Assembly: GCA_029259725.1 (NCBI GenBank) | Contig: JAJDER010000091.1 | Location: forward strand, 1 to 64,000 | Length of the DNA: 64,000 nt | Source: Planctomycetota bacterium | GTDB lineage: Bacteria; Planctomycetota; B15-G4 | Direction: 5' to 3' | Program-made: the position numbers and the translations under genes | Notes under the pieces: model-generated | What the model saw: only the letters and a program-made list of their open reading frames with translations | What the model was told of the DNA's origin: nothing | Database searches by the model: none | Shown here: piece after piece, positions 35,701 through 43,488 of the stretch | How positions within the stretch are numbered: the first letter of the stretch is position 1 | Layout of the letters: every line of letters starts with the position of its first letter

Positions 35701-36448
35701 CGAGAAGTTCACCAACTTCGAGAACTTCGCCGTCGCTTCGCTCGAGGAGATCTACACCGAGGCATGCCTCGCCGATGCCCTGCGCCTGTCCGTGGACAGC
35801 CTCGAGTCGGTGCTCCTGATCAACGACGGGCGCGGGACCTTCGAGCCGGCCGTCCTGCCGCGGCTGGCGCAGATCGCCCCGGCGTTCGGCGTGGTCGTCA
35901 CCGAACTCGATGGCGACGGGCACCCCGACATCGTGCTGGGCCAGAACTTCTTCGCCAGCCAGGCCGAGACGGGGAACATGGACGGCGGCACCAGTCTCGT
36001 GCTGCGCGGCCATGGGGACGGTCGCTTCACGCCGCTGCAACCGCGGGAGAGCGGACTGCTCGTCGCCGGGGACGCGACCGGCGTGATCACCACCGACTTC
36101 GACGGAAACGGTCGTCCCGACCTGCTCGTGGCACAGAACGACAACGCCCTGCACGGCCTGCTGAACCGATCCGCGGACGGGGCCCCGGGATTCGCCGTGA
36201 GCCTCGTCGGGACCGCCGGCAACGCCCGAGGCATCGGCGCGCGCGTGACGCTCCAGCTCGATGACGGAACGACACAGACCGCCGAGGTCACGGCCGGAGG
36301 AAGCTACCTCTCGTCCTCGGCACCGGTGCTGTTCTTCGGCGTGCCTGCCGGACGCCGTGCCACCGCCTACCGCGTGCGCTGGCCCGATGGATCGTTCTCG
36401 ACCCATGCGGGCCCGACTCCAGGTCTCAACCGGCTCTCGCACCCCTGA
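32720..36448 (+). CDS. Very large CRTAC1-type lipoprotein with FG-GAP repeats and two ASPIC/UnbV domains
   Basis: The 1242-residue protein has a lipoprotein-like signal (LLLLLACGTAC). Some fifteen calcium-binding-like D-x-D-x-D-G/N segments (DADGDGLADVLL, DLDGDGDQDLYI, DYDDDGDQDLYV, DFDGNGRPDLLV) mark integrin-alpha-type FG-GAP/VCBS repeats arranged as two propellers. Each propeller ends in an ASPIC/UnbV domain: VGATVRVETDGD ... RRLTVSWPSGHEQVFEGL near 575-645 and GIGARVTLQLDDGTTQTAEV ... YRVRWPDGSFSTHAG near 1175-1240. Thus the gene looks like an internal duplication of a CRTAC1 unit. The family is extracellular and often associated with polysaccharide utilisation, but its activity is unknown. 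Confidence 0.85.
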   Translation: MILGVRSGAALLLLLACGTACGSSEDPAHTAAAPAAAPAPAPTAVPAQTPGRATAAVPGLSSAPLIDPGGAVPGPRFEKLDGATSGIDFVHRRNQDPAYLHVLANAMSGGGVALGDADGDGLADVLLTRPAGGARLYRNLGDFRFEDVTEAAGLEGDAPWSGGASFADLDGDGDQDLYICGYDTPNRLYWNHGDGTFEEGAEAAGLAFSGASIVMAFADADNDGDLDGYLLTNRHLGTSPPLGDPFSQVNGRFGVRPEFEELHAVLDKPDGSQMFISAGQRDRFYRNDGDGTFSEITALTGMSGNHYGLSATWWDYDDDGDQDLYVANDFFGPDHLYRNEGNLRFLDVATAALPHTPWFSMGADAADIDNDGDLDFLASDMSGTSHYRQKVAMGNMADSGWFLSSSVPRQYMRNAVYINTGTGRFGEAANLLGVDSTDWTWSPVFGDLDLDGRVDLYVSNGMTRDFFHSDKRSLAMQLGRDREMSELWLDEPALKERNLVFRNAGDLHMEAADDWGLGHAAASFGAALGDLDGDGDLDLVTNDFEEAAGVYRNRTADGHRLVVALHGTWSERHGVGATVRVETDGDPGLQVRHLTLSRGFMAGHEPLACFGLGDQDQVRRLTVSWPSGHEQVFEGLAADQRYSITEPEHRPPPRQAKTHEPPIFIGSAGHRSVERPYDDFSRQPLLPYQLSRLGPGLASGDLDADGDLDYVVGGPAGQSAVVYRNMESRRFEPWLQPALPADAGCEDAGLVLFDANGDGALDLYIVSGGVECEPGDPVLRDRLYLNDGRGVLVRAADALPDLRDSGSTAAASDFDGDGDLDLFVGGRSVPGSYPVAPSSRLLRNDDGRFTDVTDALAPGLGATGLVTSALWCDVDDDADADLLVATEWGPVELWRHEGAGFVDATGPARLAGRRGWWNGLAAGDVDHDGDLDVVATNFGLNTKYHATHEKPALLYYGDFEGTGKNHLVEAEFEDEVLFPGRGRSCSSNAMPFVAEKFTNFENFAVASLEEIYTEACLADALRLSVDSLESVLLINDGRGTFEPAVLPRLAQIAPAFGVVVTELDGDGHPDIVLGQNFFASQAETGNMDGGTSLVLRGHGDGRFTPLQPRESGLLVAGDATGVITTDFDGNGRPDLLVAQNDNALHGLLNRSADGAPGFAVSLVGTAGNARGIGARVTLQLDDGTTQTAEVTAGGSYLSSSAPVLFFGVPAGRRATAYRVRWPDGSFSTHAGPTPGLNRLSHP

Positions 36449-36518
36449 GCGGCCCGTGCGCAGCCCGACCCGCTCGCCACCCCGGGCGTCCCGAGCAGGG
36501 ACTCCGCCGCGACGGGAC

Positions 36519-36547
36519 TTGATTCAATATCGGTGCCGGGTTTAGAT
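36519..36547 (+). promoter_or_regulatory. Candidate sigma-70-type promoter before the small DNA-binding-type genes
   Basis: TTGATT (36519-36524) and TTAGAT (36542-36547) are separated by 17 bp in an unusually AT-rich stretch for this genome. An inverted repeat CGATT-GTTG-AATCG (36560-36573) lies just downstream and might be an operator. ATG 36649 follows about 95 bp later. Confidence 0.3.
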
Positions 36548-36648
36548 GATCCCGCCACGCGATTGTTGAATCGAGCGTGCCCGCCTCATGAGTCTACTCG
36601 GGCAGCGTGTCTCGACACCGCGCATCTCCCCCAAAGCGGAATCCCACG

Positions 36649-37050
36649 ATGGCCCTCACCAAGATCACCACGGCGGAACTCCAGCAGGAACTCGCCCGAC
36701 GCGAGAAGAGTGTCTCCAAGCTCGAGTCGAGGCGTGACAAGTTGCGTCAGGAGCTGACCCAGGTCGAGAACGAGATCGCCGCCCTGCGGGGCGGGAAGCG
36801 CGGCCCCGGCCGGCCAGCCGGGGCTCCGACGGTCCGCCGTCGCGCCAAGAACGCCGTCTCACTCCCGGATGCGATCGCGGCCGCCATGGAAGTCGGCGCC
36901 ATCGTCTCACCCAAGGAGGCGTCCGAACTCGTACGCAGCAACGGCTACAAGACGACGTCGGCCAACTTCAACATGATGGTCAGCAACGCCCTGGCGAAGG
37001 ACAAGCGCTTCAAGCGCCTCGGCCGCGGGCAGTACGAGCGGATGAAGTAG
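36649..37050 (+). CDS. Small coiled-coil / AT-hook-like / winged-helix-like protein, member 1
   Basis: A 133-residue protein starting MALTKITTAELQQEL, downstream of GCGGAA. Residues 5-50 form a heptad-like coiled coil (ARREKSVSKLESRRDKLRQEL). An AT-hook-like basic segment follows (GKRGPGRPAGAP, 53-64). The C-terminal 60 residues (SLPDAIAAAMEVGAIVSPKE, then ELVRSNGYKTTS and a conserved R-F-K-R-L-G-R-G-Q-Y-E-R end) fit a small helix-turn-helix or winged-helix domain. A DNA-binding, nucleoid-associated or regulatory role is inferred. The same three-part plan is repeated in the next gene, 10 bp downstream. Confidence 0.7.
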   Translation: MALTKITTAELQQELARREKSVSKLESRRDKLRQELTQVENEIAALRGGKRGPGRPAGAPTVRRRAKNAVSLPDAIAAAMEVGAIVSPKEASELVRSNGYKTTSANFNMMVSNALAKDKRFKRLGRGQYERMK

Positions 37051-37060
37051 GGTCACGCCG

Positions 37061-37630
37061 GTGATCCGCCTCGACCCTCACGTGGTCATCTCCTCAGACA
37101 ACGACAGGCCCGACCCCCCTCCGGCCGGCGGGAAGCGTCGGTCGAGCCAGGCCGGCCCCGCGGACTTCGAGACCCGCGCGAGGGCCGTCCTGGCCCGGCG
37201 CCCGGACCTGACTCCACCCGACGACCGGCCGTCCATCGAGGACGCCCCGATCGACGAGCTCATCGATGAGCTCCAGCGACGGCAGTCCAAGCTCGTGGAC
37301 CTGCGCAAGCAGCGGGACCTGCTGCTCCGGCGGCTCGGGGCCCTCGACGAGGAGATCCACGCCCTCGGTGGCGAGGTCGATGCCCACGCGGCGCGGGGTG
37401 GCAACGCCCTGAGCCTCGCGGATGCGCTGGCCGACGCCGTCGCCGTCGGTGTCGTGGTCTCCCCCGCCGAGGCGGCCGAGGCCGTGCGGAAGCGCGGGTA
37501 TCGCACCACGGCCAAGCGGTTCGTGGCCTCGGTGACCAACACCCTGTCGAAGGACGAGCGCTTCGGCCGTGTCGGGCGCGGACGTTACGAACGCCTCGCG
37601 GTCGGCGACGACGACGACAGCGGGGACTAG
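37061..37630 (+). CDS. Small coiled-coil / winged-helix-like protein, member 2
   Basis: A 189-residue protein with GTG start. A disordered, proline/arginine-rich N-terminus (1-60) precedes a coiled coil (IDELIDELQRRQSKLVDLRK, LLLRRLGALDEEIHAL) and a C-terminal domain clearly related to the preceding protein: LSLADALADAVAVGVVVSPA, AEAVRKRGYRTTAKRF and DERFGRVGRGRYERL. The acidic tail ends GDDDDSGD. Tandem duplication followed by divergence of the N-terminus is likely, with a shared DNA-binding function inferred. The TAG stop (37628-37630) lies within the left tip of the second palindromic element. Confidence 0.68.
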   Translation: MIRLDPHVVISSDNDRPDPPPAGGKRRSSQAGPADFETRARAVLARRPDLTPPDDRPSIEDAPIDELIDELQRRQSKLVDLRKQRDLLLRRLGALDEEIHALGGEVDAHAARGGNALSLADALADAVAVGVVVSPAEAAEAVRKRGYRTTAKRFVASVTNTLSKDERFGRVGRGRYERLAVGDDDDSGD

Positions 37631-37808
37631 CCTGGACTTCTCACCAGCTTCGTCGCGAGGGGGCGCCAGGGCCTTCGTGGCAAGGAGCAGCGGTGTGGTC
37701 GACGCGGAGGCGGGGTGCACACCCCGTCGAGCATCGACCGCGCCGCTCGACGCAGCCATGGAGGTCCTGGTGATTCCGCAGCAGAAGCTGGTGAGAAGTC
37801 CAGGCTAG
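37627..37808. mobile_element. 182-bp full-length palindromic element (MITE/REPIN-like), copy 2
   Basis: The outer 25 bp (37627-37651 and 37784-37808) are perfect inverted repeats starting CTAGCCTGGACTTCTC. Weaker complementarity continues inward for most of each arm, and the centre is a hairpin CGGGGTG-CA-CACCCCG. The tips are CTAG, and they contain the TAG stops of both convergent genes (37628-37630 plus strand; 37805-37807 minus strand). The design matches the element at 1076-1241 although the sequence differs apart from the CTAGC tips. Confidence 0.75.
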
Positions 37809-39886
37809 CCTCCCGACGAGAACACCAGCGGGTCGCCGCCGGTCGCCGGCACGGTCACGTCATGCCGCCCCTCGAGCACGACCGCCGTGCATTCGTAGTG
37901 GGCCTGGCCGCCGGAGCGGCTCTCGCTCCAGGTGACCGCGTCGCCCAGGAAATCGAAGGCGCCGATGACATCGCCGACCTTGCCGAGCAACTCGGAGGCC
38001 TGGTCCGGGACCCACCCGGCCTGCGTGCCGGCGGTGAGCGGGCCGAGGATGCCGCCCGTGACGGCCCCGACCAGCGCCACCAGGCCCTGCAGCTCCTGGA
38101 TCGTCTTGCCGTACGAGTGCAGGCGTGCGCTGGTCAGGTCATCGCGGCCGGAGAGGTGACTCGCGAGGGCGTGATCGGCGAGCCCGTCCTCCTCGCCGAC
38201 CATCGTGGCCAGGCAGGTCTCCAGCGCGCGCTCCGACGTGGTCAGCACCACGGTCTTGCCCAGCACGCCGTAGCTCATCTCGAAGCCCTGCACCATCGGC
38301 ACGCCCTGGATCGTCAGCGCGACCTCGTTGAGCATCGGGTACATCCCGTCGGCCGGCGCCAGGGTCATGTCGACGTCGAGTTCGCTGTCGATCTCGGCCA
38401 GCAGTTCCTGGAAGCCGCCCAGGATGCGGGGTCCGGCGGCGACACAGACCGCCTCGAGCCGCGACAGGCACTTCTTCGCCGCGTGCGCGTCCTCGAGCTG
38501 CCACAGCACGACCGTGTCGGTCTGGCCCGCCACCGTGCCCGGGCCCCGCGCCGGCAACGTCACGACGACATGCTCGCTGCCCATCCATGAGAGCAGGTCG
38601 CGCTCGATCGAGAAGTCGGCCGCGGCGCCGAGGACGCCGGCCATCCAGAGCATCTCGCCCACGAAACCGCCGCCCTCCTGGAGCCCGGCCATGGCCTGCC
38701 GCCAGACCGGGACCAGATCCACCTCGCCGCGCATGTCGAAGGCGAGGGCTTGTGCGGGGACGTAGTCGAGGATCGCCGCCGAAGCGGGCCGCGCGATGCC
38801 GGCGGTGAGCATGCCGTCGCCGGCGACGTGGCTCGCGTCGAAGCGCGTCATGGTCTCGAGCAGCAGCTGGTCGCCATGGCAGCGCGCCGCCGTGGCGACC
38901 GTGTCCACGTGGTCGAACAGGCGGAAGCTCTCGTTGAGCAGGGACTGCAGCGTGCCGCCGTTGAACTCCTTGGTGGCGAGCAGGCCGGCCACGTCCTTCA
39001 TGGCCGCGATGCGAGCGCGCACGTCCACGAAGCGGTGGAACGCGGCGTCCTCGGGCAGCCCGTCGAAGGCCGCGACGAAGCGCGGCTCGTCCGCGAGCCG
39101 GGGACCCTGTCCGCCGCGCAGCAGATCCAGCGCCTGTTCGAAGAAGGGCTCGCCCAGGCCGAGCAGGATCGTGTCCTCGTGGAAGGCCAGCTCCAGCACG
39201 GGGATGTCACTGCCGGCGGGGAACACGACGCGATAGCGGCGCGTGTTCGTGGTCACGCCCGTGGGCGCCGCCGAGCTCCGGGAGCCGGGCGAGTCGTCGG
39301 CCGAGTCGGGCGAGTCCGACGCCAGCCGCACCCTCGGCTCGTCGTGGATGTCGTAGCGCATGTGCACCGGGATGGCGACGGCCACGCCGGCGTACAACGC
39401 GGCCAGGGTGCGCTCGAGTTCGTGCATGGTCGCCCCGTCGGGACGGCAGGCGAAGAGCAGACCGGGCACGGCGACCTCGCCACCGAAGGCGTTTCGGCCG
39501 GACTCGGCGTACACGAACTCGCCGCGCACCATCTCGCGCCAGGGCACCAGCGCGCCGATGGTCGTGACCACGTTGCGGAAGCTGTGCACCTCGGCCATCA
39601 GCCCGCCGTCCACACCGGCCAGGTCGAGACTGTCCATCAGCAGCTCGTCGAAGCGCGCCTCCATGATCGTGTCGACGACGTCCATGGCATGGGCGTCGAG
39701 CAGGGCGGTCTGCGCGCTGCTGTGCTTGTGCCAGACGGAGACGCCGTCGGCCGGGACGATGTCCAGGAGCGCGGGCACGGCCAGGGTGGCCTGGACCTCG
39801 GGAGCCGGCTCGCCCTCGGAGGGCGCGGGCAGGCGGCCGGGCGGCAGGGCGATGAGCAGGCCGGTCAGGGCGAGGCGGAAGATCAT
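37805..39886 (-). CDS. Secreted DUF3352-like protein of unknown function
   Basis: The 693-residue protein begins at ATG 39886 (CTGGAG site, 7-nt spacer) with a signal peptide (LALTGLLIALPPG). It looks like the planctomycete DUF3352-type group: LLDIVPADGVSVWHKHSS near 48, repeated blocks on an alpha/beta pattern such as DIPVLELAFHEDTILLGLGEP, EHVVVTLPARG and LEMSYGVLGKTVVLTTSE-like strands, and many short helices. A Ser/Asp-rich loop (SDSPDSADDSPGSRSS) interrupts the first third. Activity is unknown. It is divergent from the gene at 40022 and convergent with the small DNA-binding-type gene. Confidence 0.65.
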   Translation of the reverse strand: MIFRLALTGLLIALPPGRLPAPSEGEPAPEVQATLAVPALLDIVPADGVSVWHKHSSAQTALLDAHAMDVVDTIMEARFDELLMDSLDLAGVDGGLMAEVHSFRNVVTTIGALVPWREMVRGEFVYAESGRNAFGGEVAVPGLLFACRPDGATMHELERTLAALYAGVAVAIPVHMRYDIHDEPRVRLASDSPDSADDSPGSRSSAAPTGVTTNTRRYRVVFPAGSDIPVLELAFHEDTILLGLGEPFFEQALDLLRGGQGPRLADEPRFVAAFDGLPEDAAFHRFVDVRARIAAMKDVAGLLATKEFNGGTLQSLLNESFRLFDHVDTVATAARCHGDQLLLETMTRFDASHVAGDGMLTAGIARPASAAILDYVPAQALAFDMRGEVDLVPVWRQAMAGLQEGGGFVGEMLWMAGVLGAAADFSIERDLLSWMGSEHVVVTLPARGPGTVAGQTDTVVLWQLEDAHAAKKCLSRLEAVCVAAGPRILGGFQELLAEIDSELDVDMTLAPADGMYPMLNEVALTIQGVPMVQGFEMSYGVLGKTVVLTTSERALETCLATMVGEEDGLADHALASHLSGRDDLTSARLHSYGKTIQELQGLVALVGAVTGGILGPLTAGTQAGWVPDQASELLGKVGDVIGAFDFLGDAVTWSESRSGGQAHYECTAVVLEGRHDVTVPATGGDPLVFSSGG

Positions 39887-40021
39887 GGCGCGACTCCAGG
39901 GGCGAGGACATCCCCAGGGTGCCGGATGGCACGGCGTCCGCAAGGGAGACTCCGACGTGCCATATCGGGACGACGCCTTCCGGGCGCCCGCCCGCGGCGC
40001 CGCGCCACGTAGGATCGCGGC

Positions 40022-41173
40022 ATGCTCACGCTCCTGCTGACCGCCGTCCTGGCCGCCGCCCTCACCGTCGCCGCGATCGCCGCACCGATCGCTCATCCGA
40101 CCGGCAGCTCGCCCACCGCGATCTCCGCGCCGGGCGCCGACCCCGCGACGAGCTCCGACCGCGACCCCGCGGCCGCGCCCGTCGTCGCGGGTCCCGTCGT
40201 CGCGGCCTCCCGCGCCGACGACCCCCACCGTGAGTTCGACTTCTGGGTCGGTGAATGGTCCGTGCTCAATCGCCACCACGTCGAGGGGCGCCGCTGGCGA
40301 GACGGCGACACGACCCGCGCGCGCATCACGCCGGTCTGCGGCGACCGCGCCATCCTGGAGGAGTGGGCCGGCCCGTTCCGCGGCAGCTTCATGAACGGCT
40401 TCAGCCTGCGCGCCTGGGACCCCGACACCGAGGCCTGGAAGCTGGTGCTCTTCTGGACCACCGACGGGCGCAGCTCCTTCGGCACGTTGGAAGGACGCTT
40501 CCGGCACGGCCGCGGCGAGTTCTTCTCGGGCTCGGGCAACGCCATCACCCGCTACTCCTTCTCCGACGGACTCCCCGACAGCGTGCGCTGGGACAGCGCC
40601 GGCACCGGCGACGGCGGTCGGAGCTGGGCTACCGACTGGATCATGGAGTTCTCGCGCACGCGCCCCGCGACCGAGGTCACCCAGGCCGAGCTCTTCAGCA
40701 CCGACTGGACCCGCGGTGAGGTCTCGCCGTTCGAGGAGGCTCGCGCCCTGGACGGGCTGCTGGGCACCTGGCACGGGATCCAGGAGCACCCCGACGGCAC
40801 CGAGCTCGAGGCGCGCATGCGCGCGAAGCTGCTGGCCAAGGACTGTCTGGTGTTGACCCTGCTCGAGACCCGCGAGCGCGGAAGCACCGACTGGCACGAG
40901 CAGCTCACCGTGCGCGGTTGGGTCGCGAGCGCCGAGCGCTGGGAGTCCTGGACCCTCGACGAGGACGACACGCGGCTGCGTCGCGCGACCGCGGAACTCG
41001 GCGCCGGTTCCATGAGCTTCGAGGGTCCCGACCCCGACAGCGGGTTCACGACCTACGAGTCCTTCCTGCTCGGCGAGGGCGGGCACCTGCTGATCGAGGC
41101 ATCCATCGACGACCCGCGCGGCGGTGAGGCCCGCGTGGTGGCGACGACGTCGTTGGCGCGGGAGCAGGGGTGA
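40022..41173 (+). CDS. Secreted DUF1579-like protein, two lipocalin-like domains
   Basis: The 383-residue protein has a signal peptide (LLLTAVLAAALTVAAIAAP) and a Pro/Ala/Ser-rich spacer to residue 65. The first domain opens with the DUF1579-type H-R-E-F-D-F-W-V-G-E-W-S motif; the second starts near 240 with a similar LDGLLGTWHGIQEHPDGTE. Both then run as beta strands ending FTTYESFLLGEGGHL. Such calycin-like proteins bind or modify small lipophilic molecules, a role that is only family-based. ATG 40022 has AGGA with a 7-nt spacer. The gene ends 61 bp before the TIM-barrel gene and may be cotranscribed with it. Confidence 0.68.
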   Translation: MLTLLLTAVLAAALTVAAIAAPIAHPTGSSPTAISAPGADPATSSDRDPAAAPVVAGPVVAASRADDPHREFDFWVGEWSVLNRHHVEGRRWRDGDTTRARITPVCGDRAILEEWAGPFRGSFMNGFSLRAWDPDTEAWKLVLFWTTDGRSSFGTLEGRFRHGRGEFFSGSGNAITRYSFSDGLPDSVRWDSAGTGDGGRSWATDWIMEFSRTRPATEVTQAELFSTDWTRGEVSPFEEARALDGLLGTWHGIQEHPDGTELEARMRAKLLAKDCLVLTLLETRERGSTDWHEQLTVRGWVASAERWESWTLDEDDTRLRRATAELGAGSMSFEGPDPDSGFTTYESFLLGEGGHLLIEASIDDPRGGEARVVATTSLAREQG

Positions 41174-41199
41174 GCGCGGGAGCGCGGCGGCGGAATGGT

Positions 41200-41205
41200 T
41201 ATGCT
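41200..41205 (+). promoter_or_regulatory. Candidate -10 (TATGCT) before the TIM-barrel/Tm-1 pair
   Basis: TATGCT lies 30 bp before GTG 41235 and upstream of CCGGAG. No -35 hexamer of good quality is seen 16-18 bp upstream, so the pair may also be read through from the gene at 40022. Confidence 0.25.
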
Positions 41206-41234
41206 CTCCCGCCCGTCTCCGGAGACCGCACGCC

Positions 41235-42098
41235 GTGATCGTCCCCCGCACCTCACGCACCGAGATCCTGGCCAAGCTGCACGGCAAGCGGGATCGCCGC
41301 GAGCCCCTCTTCATCGCCAGCGCGGGGAGCGGCCTGGTCGCCCAGCTGCTCGAGAAGGCCGGCGTCGACTGCGTCTACTCCTTCAGCGGCGCCCGCCTGC
41401 GCGCCAACGGCATGGGCACCATGTCGATGCTCTGGCCGATCCTCGACTCCAACGAGCAGACGCTGCGCTACACGCGCGAGGACATCATGACGGCGCTGAA
41501 GGGTGACGCCTTCGTCTGCGCCTGCCTCAACGCGAACGACCCGCTCAAGGACATGGCCGGGGTGCTGGCGCAGTGCAAGGACATGGGCGTGTTCAGTGTC
41601 AGCAACATCGGCCCGTCGATCAGCTACGTCGACAAGGACAGCCAGGTCTTCCGCGTGCTGCGCAGCGCCGGCGTCACCTTCGAGCACGAAGTCGAGATGC
41701 TGCAGCTCGCCAAGCAGATGGACATGGTCTCGATCGCGCTGGCCTTCGATCTCGAGGACAGCATCCAGATCGTCGAGGAAGCCAGGCCCGATGTGTTCTG
41801 CTTCCACGCGGGCACGACCAAGGGCGGGCTCAAGGGCTTCGACTCGGGCGAGACCATCGACGAGACCGCCGCGCGCACCGAGGAGGCCAACGCGAAGCTC
41901 CGCGCGATCCACCCCGAGATCCTGCTCGTCGCCCACGGCGCGGCGATGGAGACCCCCGAGGACGCGCAGTACATCCTGGACCACACCACCTGCGACGGCT
42001 TCTGGACCGGCTCGTCCACCGAGCGCATCCCGATCGAGCGCGCCGTGACCGAGATGGCCGGACGCTTCGCCGAGCTCTCGTTCCGCAACCGGAGCTGA
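41235..42098 (+). CDS. TIM-barrel phosphoenolpyruvate-hydrolase-family protein
   Basis: GTG 41235 is chosen because it follows CCGGAGACC with a fitting spacer and removes the implausible arginine-rich extension that overlaps the preceding gene. The 287 residues match the PEP-hydrolase-like TIM-barrel family (PF09370 type): REPLFIASAGSGLVAQLLEKAG, YSFSGARLRANGMGTMSMLWP, FSVSNIGPSISYVDKDSQVFR, FCFHAGTTKGGLKGFDSG and LLVAHGAAMETPEDAQYIL. In plants this domain is fused to a Tm-1 domain; here the Tm-1-like protein is encoded 4 bp downstream, supporting a joint pathway. The reaction is not established. Confidence 0.82.
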   Translation: MIVPRTSRTEILAKLHGKRDRREPLFIASAGSGLVAQLLEKAGVDCVYSFSGARLRANGMGTMSMLWPILDSNEQTLRYTREDIMTALKGDAFVCACLNANDPLKDMAGVLAQCKDMGVFSVSNIGPSISYVDKDSQVFRVLRSAGVTFEHEVEMLQLAKQMDMVSIALAFDLEDSIQIVEEARPDVFCFHAGTTKGGLKGFDSGETIDETAARTEEANAKLRAIHPEILLVAHGAAMETPEDAQYILDHTTCDGFWTGSSTERIPIERAVTEMAGRFAELSFRNRS

Positions 42099-42102
42099 TC
42101 CG

Positions 42103-43356
42103 ATGAGCACCGAGGCGACGGGCGTGCGCGGCGGCACCCCCACCGTCGCCGTGCTGGCCACCCTGGACACCAAGGGCGACGAGGCCGCGTTCCTGCGCGA
42201 GCGCATCGAGGCCCAGGGCTGCCGCGCGCTGATCGTGGACCTCGGCGTGATCGGCGAGCCCGCCTTCCCAGGCGACATCACCCGCCGCCAGGTCTGCGAG
42301 GCCGGCGGCAGTTCGCTCGCCACGCTGCTGCAGAACCCCACGCGACAGGCCGCCAACCCGGTGATCGTCGGCGGCGCGAGCAAGCTGTTGCTGGAGCTCG
42401 TGAGCCGCGGTGAGGTCGCGTCGGTGCTCGGACTCGGGGGCACCCAGGGCACCAGCACCTGCAGCGAGATCATGCGCGCGCTGCCCTACGGCGTGGGCAA
42501 GCTGATGGTCTCCACGGTCGCCTCGGGCGACACGTCGGCCTTCGTGGGCATCAAGGACGTGACCATGTCCTTCGCGGTGGCCGACATCCTGGGCCTCAAC
42601 CCGTTCACGCGGCGCATCCTGGCCAACGCCGCCGGCGCCGCGTGCGGCATGGCCCAGGTCGACATCCCGGCCCGACCCGCGCAGAGCGACAAGCCGGTGA
42701 TCGGCATGAGCAACCTCGGCGTGCTGACCGACGGCGCGATGCACGCCCTGCAGCTCTTCGAGGCGCGCGGGTACGAGGTGATCGTGTTCCACGCCATCGG
42801 CGCCGGCGGTCGGGCCATGGAGCAGATGATGCGCGAGGGACTCATCGGCGCCGTCTTCGACTACGCCATGGGCGAGATCGCCGACGACGTCTTCTCGGCG
42901 CTGCGCGCAGGCGGCCCCGATCGGCTCAGCGTGGCGGGCGCACTCGGCCTTCCGCAGGTGCTGTGCCCCGGGGGCGCCGAACACGTGGGGTTGCTCGTGG
43001 AGCCGAACACCGTGCCGGAGCGCTGGCAGGGTCGTCCGCACGTCTTCCACAGCCCGGTCGTGCTCGCTCCGCGCCTGAACGCCGAGGAACTCGAGCGCGT
43101 GGCCGCGTCGGTCGGACAGCGGCTGCAATCCACGCGCGGCGACGCGGTGCTCATGCTCCCGCTCCGGGGCAGCAGTCGCTACTCCGTGGACGGGGGGCCG
43201 TTGCGTGACCCCGACGGGGATCGCGCGTTCTATGCGGCCCTGAGACAGGCCGTCCCCGCCAGCGTGCGCGTCGTGGAATGCGACGCCGGCGCCGAGGACG
43301 AGAGCTTCGTGGAGCAGGCCGTCGACACGCTGCTCTCGATGCTCGAGCCACGCTGA
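42103..43356 (+). CDS. Tm-1-like ATP-binding domain protein (UPF0261)
   Basis: The 417-residue protein fits the Tm-1-like/UPF0261 family: VAVLATLDTKGDEAAFLRER near 12 (N-terminal nucleotide-like fold), GEPAFPGDITRRQVCEAGGSSL, LGLGGTQGTSTCSEIMRALP, KLMVSTVASGDTSAFVG, GMSNLGVLTDGAM and VFHAIGAGGRAMEQMMREGL. Members bind ATP; the tomato homologue Tm-1 inhibits tobamovirus replication, which does not transfer to a bacterial role. ATG follows the TGA of the TIM-barrel gene by 4 bp, so the pair is an operon. A likely inverted-repeat terminator lies downstream. Confidence 0.85.
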   Translation: MSTEATGVRGGTPTVAVLATLDTKGDEAAFLRERIEAQGCRALIVDLGVIGEPAFPGDITRRQVCEAGGSSLATLLQNPTRQAANPVIVGGASKLLLELVSRGEVASVLGLGGTQGTSTCSEIMRALPYGVGKLMVSTVASGDTSAFVGIKDVTMSFAVADILGLNPFTRRILANAAGAACGMAQVDIPARPAQSDKPVIGMSNLGVLTDGAMHALQLFEARGYEVIVFHAIGAGGRAMEQMMREGLIGAVFDYAMGEIADDVFSALRAGGPDRLSVAGALGLPQVLCPGGAEHVGLLVEPNTVPERWQGRPHVFHSPVVLAPRLNAEELERVAASVGQRLQSTRGDAVLMLPLRGSSRYSVDGGPLRDPDGDRAFYAALRQAVPASVRVVECDAGAEDESFVEQAVDTLLSMLEPR

Positions 43357-43412
43357 CCTGCGACGCACTCCGCGACGGACGGGCCCCGAGCCCCCGCCAG
43401 CGCGACAAGAAA

Positions 43413-43447
43413 GGGGCCCCTGACGCCTGCCCGGCACCAGGGACCCC
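43413..43447. terminator. Inverted repeat between convergent genes, first hairpin
   Basis: GGGGCCCCTG at 43413-43422 pairs with CAGGGACCCC at 43438-43447, one mismatch, 15-nt loop. It lies downstream of the Tm-1-like gene and of the minus-strand thioredoxin-fold gene. Confidence 0.45.
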
Positions 43448-43454
43448 GTGATCC

Positions 43455-43481
43455 GTCGCCGTGGGATCCGGCCACGGCGAC
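43455..43481. terminator. Inverted repeat between convergent genes, second hairpin
   Basis: GTCGCCGTGG (43455-43464) pairs perfectly with CCACGGCGAC (43472-43481) around a 7-nt loop, 8 bp before the minus-strand gene's stop. A bidirectional terminator is likely. Confidence 0.55.
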
Positions 43482-43488
43482 ACCCCGA

